Made by a program: the position numbers and the translations under genes | Assembly (NCBI GenBank): GCA_021811615.1 | Contig: JAJZNW010000041.1 | Coordinates: forward strand, 1-64,000 | Source of the DNA: Bacteroidota bacterium | GTDB lineage: Bacteria; Bacteroidota; Ignavibacteria; Kryptoniales; JAKASW01 | Length of the DNA stretch: 64,000 nt | Direction of reading: 5' to 3' | Shown: positions 17,567 through 25,961 of the stretch, piece by piece | Numbering within the stretch: the stretch's first letter is position 1 | How the letters are laid out: each line of letters begins with the position of its first letter | The notes under the pieces: model-generated | Seen by the model: the letters and a program-made list of their open reading frames with translations, nothing else | Databases searched by the model: none | Told to the model about the DNA's origin: nothing

Positions 17567-18235
17567 ATGGAAAATCTTGTTGCAAGAATCGGCGAGTGCG
17601 TTGAACGAGGAAAGGTCAATAAATCATCTCCTTATCCTAACGATATGCAAGGCCAGGAAGGGACGGATGAGCTGACGCGCCAGGCTCTCGATGCGGGCGT
17701 CGGGCCTGACGAGATCCTTCAGGCGTGTAACGACGGGATGAAGCGGATCGGCGACAGGTTTAGCAGGAACGAGGTATTTGTGCCGGAGCTCCTCATGTCC
17801 GCAAAGGCGATGAATGCAGTCATGGCTCACCTCAAACCGTATTTCCAAACCGGTACCGTCAAAGCAAAGGGTAGGTTTGTAATCGGCACGGTTGCAGGAG
17901 ATCTTCACGACATCGGGAAAAATCTGGTTGCGATGGTTGTTGAGGGAAACGGCTGGGAGGTGGTAGACCTTGGAGTTGACGTCAAACCGGTCAGGTTCGT
18001 CGATGCGGTGAAACAGAACCCGGGCTGCACAGTCGGATTAAGTGCGCTTCTCACAACGACGATGGTCAACATGTCAAAGACGGTCAGCGAGATAAAGGCT
18101 CAATTCCCTGGCACCAAGGTAATCGTCGGAGGCGCTCCTCTGAGTCAGAAGGCAGCCGATAAAATGGGCGCAGACGGCTATGCTCCGAACCCGCAGGGCG
18201 TGGTCGCGTTCCTGGATGGCGGGGTGCAGAAGTGA
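17567..18235 (+). CDS. Corrinoid (cobalamin-binding) methyltransferase protein
   Basis: A 222-aa corrinoid protein of the MtaC/MtmC/MetH-B12 type that carries a methyl group on cobalt between two methyltransferases. An N-terminal helical bundle cap (about 30-100, with TRQALDAGVGPDEIL and VFVPELLMSAKAMN) precedes the Rossmann B12 domain. The cobalt-ligating His114 is in DLHDIGKNL, with GLSALLTTTM and VIVGGAPLS downstream. It is cytoplasmic. The stop overlaps the GTG start of the homocysteine methyltransferase gene by 4 bp, so the two should be translationally coupled. Together with the next genes it forms a stand-alone methyl-transfer module; the methyl donor is not given by the sequence. The 3' neighbours argue for a UroD-family donor methyltransferase. 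Confidence 0.92.
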   Translation: MENLVARIGECVERGKVNKSSPYPNDMQGQEGTDELTRQALDAGVGPDEILQACNDGMKRIGDRFSRNEVFVPELLMSAKAMNAVMAHLKPYFQTGTVKAKGRFVIGTVAGDLHDIGKNLVAMVVEGNGWEVVDLGVDVKPVRFVDAVKQNPGCTVGLSALLTTTMVNMSKTVSEIKAQFPGTKVIVGGAPLSQKAADKMGADGYAPNPQGVVAFLDGGVQK

Positions 18236-19116
18236 ATTCTCTTCTCGGGGCGCTCAAGAGCGGCAAGGTGCTGGTGTCCGACGGGGCGTGGGGAACTATG
18301 CTTCAGGAACGCGGACTCCAGCCTGGCGAATGCCCGGAACTCTGGAACGTCACTCATCGAAGCGATGTCTTCAAAGTGGCGAAGGGCTATGCCGACGCCG
18401 GGGCCGACATGATTCTTACAAACAGTTTCGGCGGCTCGCCAATCAAGCTTGCCCATTATGATCTTGAGGGACGCGCCGCGGAGCTCAATGAGGCAGCTGC
18501 CGCGATTTCCAGAGAGGCGGCGGGCAGTTCACGCTTCGTACTGGGTTCGATCGGTCCGACCGGCGAGATGCTCATGATGGGACAGGTGAGGGAAGAAGCC
18601 GTCTACGATGGTTTCCGGGTGCAGGCAGCCGCTCTCAAAAATGGCGGAGTGGATGCAATTATCGTCGAGACGATGTCCGCCATAGATGAGGCTGCGATTG
18701 CCATACGCGCCGCGAAGGATGCGACGGGGCTTGAAGTCATCTGCACGTTCACATTCGACAGGACTGTCACCGGAGAATATCGTACCATGATGGGCGTTAG
18801 TCCCGCTGAGATGGTGAAGGCCGTGAAGGATGCCGGTGCTTCCATCATCGGCGCCAACTGCGGCAACGGCTTCGACCAGATGATAGACGTCGTAAGAGTA
18901 ATCAGAAAGGCGGATCCTTCGACGCCGCTGCTCGTGCATGCAAACGCCGGCCTGCCCGTCGTCGAAGACGGGAAGCTAATCTACACTGAGACCCCCGAGA
19001 TGGTTGCCGTGAAGGCGCGCAGGCTCGCGGAGTCTGGCGCCAATATCATCGGCGGATGCTGCGGAACCACACCCGAGCATATTCGTGCGCTTGTGAAGGA
19101 GCTGAAAACAGCGTGA
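18232..19116 (+). CDS. Homocysteine S-methyltransferase (MetH Hcy-domain, stand-alone)
   Basis: A 294-aa TIM-barrel protein equivalent to the homocysteine-binding domain of cobalamin-dependent methionine synthase. The zinc ligands are Cys210 (GANCGNG) and Cys276/Cys277 (GGCCGTTPEHI), matching Cys207/272/273 of the Thermotoga enzyme in spacing. The N-terminal DGAWGTMLQ motif is also typical. The pterin-binding domain that would accept methyl-tetrahydrofolate is absent here and is not encoded nearby, so the methyl group probably reaches the corrinoid protein from another donor. The GTG start overlaps the preceding stop, and its own stop overlaps the next start. Likely reaction: methyl-Co(III)-corrinoid plus homocysteine gives methionine. 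Confidence 0.9.
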   Translation: MNSLLGALKSGKVLVSDGAWGTMLQERGLQPGECPELWNVTHRSDVFKVAKGYADAGADMILTNSFGGSPIKLAHYDLEGRAAELNEAAAAISREAAGSSRFVLGSIGPTGEMLMMGQVREEAVYDGFRVQAAALKNGGVDAIIVETMSAIDEAAIAIRAAKDATGLEVICTFTFDRTVTGEYRTMMGVSPAEMVKAVKDAGASIIGANCGNGFDQMIDVVRVIRKADPSTPLLVHANAGLPVVEDGKLIYTETPEMVAVKARRLAESGANIIGGCCGTTPEHIRALVKELKTA

Positions 19117-19856
19117 CGCTTCATGAGACCGAAATAGAGAAGGATGTTTTCGAAGTCGCGATCGAATTCGGCGATCTTCCCCTCGACAGGACCGAAATTG
19201 AACTTACACTCGGCTATTCCGAAGGCGACATACCGGTCCACTTCTCGGGGATGATCGATGAGGCTGTGGAGCAGCTCCCGAAGCGATGTAACATAAGGGC
19301 CGGGTATAGGATCCTCGATGCTCATAGACCCGACGGACGCGTGGACGGACTTGTAGTCGGCGGCACGTTCTTCAAACTGGACAAGATCGTTACCGGTCAG
19401 ATCAAGAAGTCGGCCCGCGCGGCGCTGTTTGTGGCGACGATCGGTCCGTCGATGGAGGAATGGTCCAGGAAACTCCTGAAGGGGGATGAACCGGCGCTGG
19501 GTTACATCGCAGATGTCGCCGCATCCGCCGCTGCGGAGACGGTGACCAACCTTCTCCACGACCACGTCGGAGAGAAGATGCGGTCACAGGGGCTCAATAT
19601 TACGAACAGGTACAGCCCGGGCTATTGCAACTGGTCCGTTTCGGAACAGCACCTCCTGTTTTCTCTTCTTCCTAAGAATTTCTGCGGTGTCACACTTTCC
19701 GAATCCGCACTGATGCACCCGATGAAGTCGGTAAGCGGCATCATCGGTATCGGCGCCGACGTGAAGTGGAAAGACTACATCTGTGACCGTTGCGGTGTGA
19801 AGGACTGCACATACCGCGCAACCCGACGAAAAGAATCACTGAATTCTAAACCCTAA
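19113..19856 (+). CDS. MetH-activation-domain-like protein (corrinoid reactivation)
   Basis: A 247-aa protein related to the vitamin B12-dependent methionine synthase activation domain, which supports reductive remethylation of inactive Co(II) corrinoid. Key stretches are NRYSPGYCNWSVSEQ and GVTLSESALMHPMKSVSGI; a C-terminal CDRCGVKDCTYR cysteine cluster may hold a metal. The start is GTG 19113, overlapping the upstream stop in a GTGA; longer readings lie inside the previous gene. The last codons (LNSKP) fall inside an inverted repeat at 19842-19970. As a free-standing protein it would act in trans on the corrinoid protein two genes upstream. Confidence 0.87.
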   Translation: MTLHETEIEKDVFEVAIEFGDLPLDRTEIELTLGYSEGDIPVHFSGMIDEAVEQLPKRCNIRAGYRILDAHRPDGRVDGLVVGGTFFKLDKIVTGQIKKSARAALFVATIGPSMEEWSRKLLKGDEPALGYIADVAASAAAETVTNLLHDHVGEKMRSQGLNITNRYSPGYCNWSVSEQHLLFSLLPKNFCGVTLSESALMHPMKSVSGIIGIGADVKWKDYICDRCGVKDCTYRATRRKESLNSKP

Positions 19857-19970
19857 ATGCCGCTTTGCGGCATGCCGGCATGTTGATGTCTCTGACGGGA
19901 CGAATCCGAAATATTGAAATTCAAAAAAGCGCATCATCTTTGGCTTTTTAATTTAGAGCTGTTTAGAATT
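19842..19970. repeat. Inverted repeat with AATTCTAAAC arms
   Basis: Arms AATTCTAAAC (19842-19851) and GTTTAGAATT (19961-19970) are exact reverse complements and enclose about 110 bp, including a small ATGCCGC-TTT-GCGGCAT hairpin (19857-19873). The left arm lies inside the 3' end of the preceding gene. Similar TTCTAAA-based palindromes occur at 33571-33702 and, more loosely, at 41127-41188. Confidence 0.6.
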
Positions 19971-20045
19971 TAGAGATTAGTACTTAGAATTTGCTTCATA
20001 TGATGCCATTATGAAATCAACCATCAAAAAGTCGAGGCGGACATC

Positions 20046-21074
20046 ATGACAGACCAGCAGTGGGAATTACTGAAAAAAACGATCAGGGGCGAAGTGACCG
20101 ATCCTCTGCCGATAGGATTCATAATCGACAGCCCGTGGCTGCCGAACTGGTACGGCGTAAAGATACTCGACTATTTTTCCAACGACGAGATTTGGCTTAA
20201 TGCGAATCTGAAGGCTATCAATGATTTCCCGGAGGTGATGTTCCTGCCGGGCTTCTGGTCCGAGTTCGGTATGTGCACCGAGCCGTCGGCATTCGGTGCG
20301 CGAGGGACGTTTCCGCCGGACGAGTTCCCGTTCGCACATAAGGTCATTCGTTCTGTTGACGACATCGATGACCTTCCACAGCCTGACCCGAGGATCGATG
20401 GACTCCTCCCTTTCATGCTCAACAGGCTGAAGCTCGCGCAGCCTAAGATCGAAGCCGCCGGACACAAGATTCGTTTCGCTGTAGCGCGAGGCCCTCTCAA
20501 CATCGCCAGCTATCTTATGGGTTCCACCGAATTTCTCACGACTATGATGATGCAGCCGGATAAGGCGGAAGCCCTGATGAAAAAGATTACCGCATATGTA
20601 AAAGACTGGCTCCACCTCCAGATGGAAACGTTTCCTTCCATCGACGGCATCTTTTTATTAGATGACATAATCGGCTTCATGGGCGAGAATGAATTTCGGA
20701 CTTTCGGGCTCCCGTATTTCAAAGAGCTGTTCGACGCTGACGTTTCGGTGAAATTTCTCCACAATGATGCACCCTGCAAAGTGTCGGCGCCTTTCCTTCC
20801 CGAGATGGGGGTGAATCTGTTCAACATGGGCTTTGAAGTCACGCTGAATGAGTTGAAGGCGTTGACAAAGGGACAGGTCACGCTGGTCGGCAACATTCCT
20901 CCTCGCGACGTTCTCGGTAACGGAACTCCGGAAGATGTTGCTAAAGCGACGCGCTCTCTTTTGAATTCTCTCGAAGCAAAATCGAGGGTGATAATGTCGT
21001 GCGGTGGAGGGATGCCTCCGGGCGTCAAGAGCGAGAACATCAGAGCGTTTGTCGATGCCGTGCACGGCAGGTAA
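20046..21074 (+). CDS. UroD/MtaA-family corrinoid methyltransferase (HND...C variant)
   Basis: A 342-aa uroporphyrinogen-decarboxylase-fold protein of the methyltransferase branch rather than HemE. Near the C-terminal face are His239 in FLHNDAP and Cys319 in MSCGGGMPPG. This is the HxD...C arrangement seen in O-demethylase-type members, in place of the HxC...C of MtaA. It lies 189 bp after the corrinoid and homocysteine module and in the same direction. I infer that it transfers a methyl group from an O-methylated compound to the corrinoid protein. With a methylglucuronoxylan locus next door, 4-O-methylglucuronate is an attractive candidate donor, but the substrate is not visible in the sequence. 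Confidence 0.85.
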   Translation: MTDQQWELLKKTIRGEVTDPLPIGFIIDSPWLPNWYGVKILDYFSNDEIWLNANLKAINDFPEVMFLPGFWSEFGMCTEPSAFGARGTFPPDEFPFAHKVIRSVDDIDDLPQPDPRIDGLLPFMLNRLKLAQPKIEAAGHKIRFAVARGPLNIASYLMGSTEFLTTMMMQPDKAEALMKKITAYVKDWLHLQMETFPSIDGIFLLDDIIGFMGENEFRTFGLPYFKELFDADVSVKFLHNDAPCKVSAPFLPEMGVNLFNMGFEVTLNELKALTKGQVTLVGNIPPRDVLGNGTPEDVAKATRSLLNSLEAKSRVIMSCGGGMPPGVKSENIRAFVDAVHGR

Positions 21075-21343
21075 TAAGCCGAAAGGGCTGTCTATCACCG
21101 AAGTGTTTTCAATTGACCTTAATGTCAGTTAAGTTACTGGCGAAACAGTATGGGAATTCAGATGAAAGAATCCTTCTTTGAAAAAGAAAGTCTTTCGTTT
21201 ACGGCTGGTTTCCAGCTCTTCTTGTCCCCGCTCAGCGGCAGCATCTCTCCGGATATTGGCCTGGAAATCACGTTTGACAGATTATCGGGTGAACTCGGCA
21301 GTTTTCGATGGAGGATTGGAGACAAACTCGGGAGGAGATAATC

Positions 21344-21712
21344 ATGGCCAAAGGCAAGAAGCAGGCGACGGGTGTAGATCCCGTCCCTTCGGTGATGAGG
21401 ATCGAAAAAGGGGAACGAATTGTTGGAGGATGGATCACGCCGGAGATCCCCGGAGTCGGGATGTACAAACTCCTCGCGAAGAGAAAGGCGGACGGTACTT
21501 GCGAGTGGGTCCACTTCATACAGCGATCGACCGGGAAGAAAGAGAATTTTGTGGGGGGAACTACACGGGATGAGAAAGAGATAGAGCAGGTAATAGCCGC
21601 CGTCAACCGTTCACTCGAGCGCGTGTTCGGACCTCAATGCAGGCTGAGCATTGCCGGTTCCAGTGTGTTTTTGCTGGACGGCAAAAGGCTCGGCGACATT
21701 TCACCTAATTAA
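21344..21712 (+). CDS. Small conserved-looking protein of unknown function
   Basis: A 122-aa soluble protein with a lysine-rich start (MAKGKKQ) and no signal peptide or membrane segment. ATG 21344 has a strong GGGAGGAG site about 7 nt upstream. Hydrophobic strands alternate with charged turns (ERIVGGWITPEIPGVGMYKLLAK, then CEWVHFIQRSTGKKENF), suggesting a small alpha/beta fold. I do not recognise the family. It sits between the corrinoid methyltransferase gene and the GH9 gene, 270 bp after the former, and could be an accessory of the methyl-transfer module or unrelated. Confidence 0.7.
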   Translation: MAKGKKQATGVDPVPSVMRIEKGERIVGGWITPEIPGVGMYKLLAKRKADGTCEWVHFIQRSTGKKENFVGGTTRDEKEIEQVIAAVNRSLERVFGPQCRLSIAGSSVFLLDGKRLGDISPN

Positions 21713-21855
21713 GAGATTTAAAATAGACCCGCTTAGTCCGTCGCCCGCTACGGTCAGTTCGTTGCTATTGAAGCCCTTCGAGGGAATTCCCCGGACAATG
21801 GAATCATAGGTCCGCAGAGAACGGCCATTGTACATGCAGAATCAGGGAGGTCATT

Positions 21856-24372
21856 ATGTTTGCTCACAGACTTGTCGCATATGTGGTCCTTAGAATATCT
21901 GTCTTCGCTTTCGCGCTCGGCCTTATGATGGCGGCTGTTTCGGACGCGCAGGAGAAGGATACGCCGATGAAATTAAACAAGATGGGCTATTTTGAGAAAC
22001 GCGGCCTCGAGGTGCTCGTCTTCAACAACTTCTACGACGGCAACTTCAGCGACGCGAAGATGGCCGGGGTCGAACTGATACATCATGGCGTGCGAACCGC
22101 GACGAACGGCGACGTGCGGCTGAGCCAGACCCCGGGCCAGTGGGACCCGGTCCCGCAGCTCGTCGACAGAAAAGTAGATGAGAAGAACGAGATTGTTGAA
22201 GTGCGTCTGGTCTATCCCGATTATGATTTCTCGTACACTATTATTTCGCAGCCGGAAAGAGATGGAGTGCTCATTAAAGTGAATCTAGATAAGGCCCTCC
22301 CCGAGAAACTCGAGCGGCGTGCGGGATTCAACCTGGAATTTCTTCCTTCCGCCTACTTCGAGAAATCGTATCTTATCGACGGCAGGCCCGGGATTTTTCC
22401 CATCTATCCCGACGGACCGATGAAGAGGACGGACGGTGGCCGTATCGATCCAACACCGCTGATGACCGGAAAGTCCATCGTCCTCGCGCCGGAAGATTCA
22501 CTCCGGATGGTGACGATCAAAGATGAAGACGGCGAACTTTCGCTATTCGACGGGCGGAACCATGCGCAGAATGGATGGTTCGTCGTTCGCAGCGTAATCC
22601 CATCTGGAAAGACCGGAACGGTAGTCAAGTGGTTCCTGAAAGCCCGGACGATCCCGGACTGGACTCGTAATCCGGTCATCGAATATTCCCAGGTGGGTTA
22701 CGCACCGTCCCAGGAAAAGGTCGCGGTTTTCGAGTTCGATGTGCACGATCATCCCCTTGCCGCGGCGAGACTAATGAGACTCACGGAAGACGGACAGCTG
22801 ATCGAGAAGTTCGAAGGAGATCTCAGGCCCTGGGGAAAATATCTCAGATACGACTATTCGACGTTCGATTTCTCGAGTGTAAAAGACAGCGGCCTTTACT
22901 TGATAGAGTATGGAGACATTCGGACGAAGCCGTTTCGAATAGCGAACGATATTTACAAGGATGTCTGGCGGCCTACGCTGGACGTCTTCTTCCCGGTGCA
23001 GATGGATCATATGTTAGTCAGGGAAGCTTACCGCATCTGGCACGGCGCCGCTCACATGGACGACGCGCTGCAGGCGCCTGTGAATCACGTCCATTTCGAT
23101 CTCTATGCCCAGGGCACGACAACTGATTCTCCCTACGAGCCGCTTGAGCACATACCGGGTCTTAACGTCGGAGGCTGGTTCGACGCCGGTGATTACGATA
23201 TCCGCACGCAGTCGCAATATGCGGTTGTGCTGGACCTGGTCCATACGTGGGAAGAGTTTCGTCCGATGAGCGACGAGACGACGGTCGACGAAGAGAGGCA
23301 CTACGTTGAAATGCACCGCCCGGACGGTGTGCCGGACATTATCGAGCAGATCAGACACGGGACGCTCGCACTAATAGCACAGTACAGAGCCGTCGGCCAT
23401 GCGATCGACGGGATAATCGACGGGCATCTTTCGCAGTACACCCTTCTCGGCGATGCTCGCTCGAATACAGACGGGATGATTTACAGCCCCGGGTTTGACA
23501 GCCTGCAATCGAACGGTTACTTAAGCGGGGCTTTCGACGACAGGTGGGCGTTTACCTCGAGATCGAGTGCGCTCGACTATGGCTCACTGGCCGCCCTCGC
23601 TGCAGCAAGCCGGGCTCTTCGCGGGTACGACGATTCACTCGCGGACGAGTGTCTGACATCGGCGAAGAGAACGTGGGACGAAGAGCGGAGTCATCCGCCT
23701 TTCATGTATCACCACGGCAACACAACGGGCGGCCTCCTGGAAAACGAGAAGCTGAAAGCTGCGGTAGAGCTTTTGATTGCGACCGAAGACAGCAGCTATG
23801 TAAAGGCGATCGGCGAGTTAATGCCGGATATCCGGAAACAGTTCTTCATGGACGCTGTGTGGGCGGCGCGGGCCATCCCGTTTATGGACAAAAGGTATTC
23901 CGACGAAATCAGAAGCCTTACCGAGACTTACAAGGAATTTGCGGAGAACCGCATCGGGGAAAACCCATACGGTGTGCCGATAACGACAGGCGGCTGGGCA
24001 GGGAACGGATTCGTCATCAATTTCGCTCTCACAAACTATGTGCTGCACAAAGCATTTCCCACCATCATTCCTGATGGGTGGGTCTACCGCGGCTTGGACT
24101 ATGTCTTCGGCTGCCATCCGGGTTCGAACATTTCGTTCGTCTCAGGTGCAGGAACGGTCTCGAAGAAAGTTGCGTACGGAAACAACCGTGCCGACTTCAC
24201 ATTCATAGAAGGCGGCGTCGTCCCTGGCGTCCTTGTGCTGAAGCCCGACTTCCCGGAGAACAAGGAAGATTGGCCGTTCCTCTGGGGAGAGAACGAATAC
24301 GTCGTTGCGCCTGCAGCGAGTTACATCTATCTTACAAACGCTGCGAACACCTTGATCAGCTCCGGTAAGTGA
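21856..24372 (+). CDS. GH9 family glycoside hydrolase with N-terminal Ig-like domain
   Basis: An 838-aa secreted protein (signal peptide about 1-32, MMAAVSDAQ). An N-terminal beta-rich region (about 35-270) is followed by a CelD_N Ig-like domain starting near NPVIEYSQVGYAP (about 275-370). The (alpha/alpha)6 GH9 domain occupies about 385-835. The DAGD motif gives Asp443 and Asp446, and the C-terminal acid is Glu814 in GENEYVVAPAAS. The histidine-rich stretch of classical endoglucanases is replaced by FGCHPGSNISF. There is no T9SS domain. Probable action is on beta-glucan or oligosaccharides; exo or endo mode is not decidable. It extends the plant-fibre theme past the corrinoid genes. Confidence 0.88.
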   Translation: MFAHRLVAYVVLRISVFAFALGLMMAAVSDAQEKDTPMKLNKMGYFEKRGLEVLVFNNFYDGNFSDAKMAGVELIHHGVRTATNGDVRLSQTPGQWDPVPQLVDRKVDEKNEIVEVRLVYPDYDFSYTIISQPERDGVLIKVNLDKALPEKLERRAGFNLEFLPSAYFEKSYLIDGRPGIFPIYPDGPMKRTDGGRIDPTPLMTGKSIVLAPEDSLRMVTIKDEDGELSLFDGRNHAQNGWFVVRSVIPSGKTGTVVKWFLKARTIPDWTRNPVIEYSQVGYAPSQEKVAVFEFDVHDHPLAAARLMRLTEDGQLIEKFEGDLRPWGKYLRYDYSTFDFSSVKDSGLYLIEYGDIRTKPFRIANDIYKDVWRPTLDVFFPVQMDHMLVREAYRIWHGAAHMDDALQAPVNHVHFDLYAQGTTTDSPYEPLEHIPGLNVGGWFDAGDYDIRTQSQYAVVLDLVHTWEEFRPMSDETTVDEERHYVEMHRPDGVPDIIEQIRHGTLALIAQYRAVGHAIDGIIDGHLSQYTLLGDARSNTDGMIYSPGFDSLQSNGYLSGAFDDRWAFTSRSSALDYGSLAALAAASRALRGYDDSLADECLTSAKRTWDEERSHPPFMYHHGNTTGGLLENEKLKAAVELLIATEDSSYVKAIGELMPDIRKQFFMDAVWAARAIPFMDKRYSDEIRSLTETYKEFAENRIGENPYGVPITTGGWAGNGFVINFALTNYVLHKAFPTIIPDGWVYRGLDYVFGCHPGSNISFVSGAGTVSKKVAYGNNRADFTFIEGGVVPGVLVLKPDFPENKEDWPFLWGENEYVVAPAASYIYLTNAANTLISSGK

Positions 24373-24505
24373 TGGCATTTTCTGATGGCGGGCACTCTTT
24401 CTTCGCGAGCCGCTTTCATTATTACTGAAGATTACTGAAGGTCCCGCGCCATCATTCGTCGTTGTGCAGTGGTGAGTGATCCGGGAGCGCCTTACTCTTT
24501 TAAAT

Positions 24506-24534
24506 TTGAAATGCAGTTGTAAAGTTGTTATAAT
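24506..24534 (+). promoter_or_regulatory. Strong sigma-70-like promoter of the methyltransferase/sugar-acid operon
   Basis: TTGAAA (24506-24511) and a consensus TATAAT (24529-24534) are separated by exactly 17 nt. The predicted start site is near 24541, inside the palindrome at 24532-24549. It would drive the + strand genes from 24857 to 31550. Confidence 0.6.
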
Positions 24535-24549
24535 TGAATCGGTTCAATT
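24532..24549. promoter_or_regulatory. LacI-family operator overlapping the -10 box
   Basis: AATTGAA-TCGG-TTCAATT has two perfect 7-bp inverted half-sites around a central CG, the usual design of LacI-family operators. It overlaps the -10 hexamer and predicted start site, the expected place for repression. The same half-sites with one base less between them occur at 43537-43553 upstream of the lacI-type gene, so that protein is the likely ligand-controlled repressor. Confidence 0.6.
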
Positions 24550-24856
24550 GTCTCTTGGGCCGAACAAACGGGCATTTCTTAGACACATCAAAGCTTCGCA
24601 ATGTCAGGGCATAAGTAGCAGGCGAAGAAAAAGGGCATGCATTTATGATGAGAAAGCTGCGCAATCATCTCTTACGTCACAATCCAGCTTCAGGCAGGCA
24701 ATCCCATTTTGTGTCCGGCGAAGAAAGCCGGTCTCTTCCATCCGGTGTCAATCCGGCAGGCTTGTACCCAAACCACGATGGAGCTTATGAAGAAGATTCA
24801 GGATTACAATTCCTGCGGGACCAATCAGCTCTGTCTCTAAGAATCGTGTTCGCACT

Positions 24857-25924
24857 ATGACGGCGGCACTCACCGAACAGGAACGCAGCAGGACAGCTGC
24901 AACCGGCAGGAAGCCGTTCTCTGAAATGGTCCATAAGGCATTCTATGAAGGACGGAGACTGGTTGTTCCGTTGATGGGATTTCCGGGATTGAATCTTACC
25001 GGTTGCTCCGTAAAACTTGCCCAGCAGAACTACGGCGAGCATTTCAAGGTGTTGAAAGCGATTGCAGAAAGATATCGACCTGATGTCGTTTTCCCGATGA
25101 TGGACCTTTCTGTCGAAGCGAATGCGATAGGGAGATATACCGTCTTTCCGAAAGAAGAATCTGCCACTGTGGTTCGTGACGAGTTTCGGCTTGAAGATCT
25201 CGAAGCGGCGGAACGTGTCAATATTTCATTCGACGCGCGCTTGCTGGGTTATGTGGAAACCATGAAGCTGATGAGCATCGGGTTTCCTTCCAACATACTC
25301 AGAGGCGCGTACGTTACAGGTCCTTATACGCTCGCGGCACTTCTGATGGGGGCGGAAGAAGCCGCGGCATCCACTGTTGCCGATGCCGAAATGCTCCATG
25401 AGGTTTGCAGCTTCGCGACGTCAAAGATCCAGCAGTATCTAAGACTCTTGATTGCCGCAGGTGCGCAGATCATTTGTGTCCTGGAGCCGAGCGCGGTAAT
25501 GCTCGGTCCGGAACAGTTCGATGAGTTTTCCGGTATGTACGTGAGTCACTTATGTGAAAGTTGCTCGGAGACTGAGGTTTCGACGGTGTATCATGTCTGC
25601 GGCAACTCGATGCACCTCATAAAGTCGATGGCCCGCGCGGGAGTGGACGCTCTCAGCCTCGATTCGCCGGAGGCGGGAGTAGATCTCAGGCTTGTTGCCG
25701 AAAGGATTCCCGAAGACGTTATTCTGATCGGTAACCTGAATCCCACGGGCCCGATACTCTACGGAACACCAGCCGGGGTGGAGAATGACGTCCGCGACCT
25801 TCTTGAGAACATGATGGATTATCCTAATTTCGTGCTTAGCACTGGATGCGATCTTCCGCAGGAGACGCCGGATGAAAACATAATGGCCTTCATGAAGGCG
25901 GGTCGCAATTACAGATTCAAGTGA
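24857..25924 (+). CDS. MtaA-like UroD-family methyltransferase with HxC...C zinc motif
   Basis: A 355-aa methylcobamide-type methyltransferase. His246-x-Cys248 (YHVCGNS) and Cys331 (STGCDLP) reproduce the zinc site HxC...C of MtaA, with a similar separation. Zinc activates a thiol in known relatives, so this protein could be a second-half methyltransferase or a zinc-dependent donor-side enzyme. It differs from the 20.0-kb member, which has His-Asn-Asp. The ATG at 24857 has no good ribosome site; internal starts such as the Met of SEMVHKAF are possible. It is first in the operon with the ExuT-like transporter and sugar-acid enzymes, tying methyl transfer to sugar-acid catabolism. Its gene is preceded by a repressor-controlled promoter. 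Confidence 0.85.
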   Translation: MTAALTEQERSRTAATGRKPFSEMVHKAFYEGRRLVVPLMGFPGLNLTGCSVKLAQQNYGEHFKVLKAIAERYRPDVVFPMMDLSVEANAIGRYTVFPKEESATVVRDEFRLEDLEAAERVNISFDARLLGYVETMKLMSIGFPSNILRGAYVTGPYTLAALLMGAEEAAASTVADAEMLHEVCSFATSKIQQYLRLLIAAGAQIICVLEPSAVMLGPEQFDEFSGMYVSHLCESCSETEVSTVYHVCGNSMHLIKSMARAGVDALSLDSPEAGVDLRLVAERIPEDVILIGNLNPTGPILYGTPAGVENDVRDLLENMMDYPNFVLSTGCDLPQETPDENIMAFMKAGRNYRFK

Positions 25925-25961
25925 AATGTGATAGTAAATTCCTATCAAAAAGAGGAGACAA

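Larger units (their letters stand above)
24373..24856 (+). other. Intergenic region with regulated promoter and long leader
   Basis: This 484-bp gap has no convincing gene; the short open frames in it lack family features. It holds a promoter at 24506-24534, an overlapping operator at 24532-24549, and then a leader of roughly 315 nt. The leader contains a GC-rich hairpin candidate, GCCGG (24727-24731) with CCGGC (24753-24757), including the string CCGGTGTCAATCCGG. Confidence 0.6.

Noticed and set aside
21150-21341. 63-codon open frame before the small unknown gene
   Set aside because: No ribosome site and no recognisable motif; the good ribosome site lies at its end and serves ATG 21344.
24720-24760. 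Cobalamin riboswitch
   Set aside because: Only the CCGGTG..AATCCGG string is reminiscent. The conserved B12-box AGCCAGGAGACC-type sequence and the CCCGC-ACTGT segment were not found, so it is not called as a feature.
24645-24860. Short open frames in the leader before the MtaA-like gene
   Set aside because: Basic, random composition, no conservation cue; better explained as untranslated leader.
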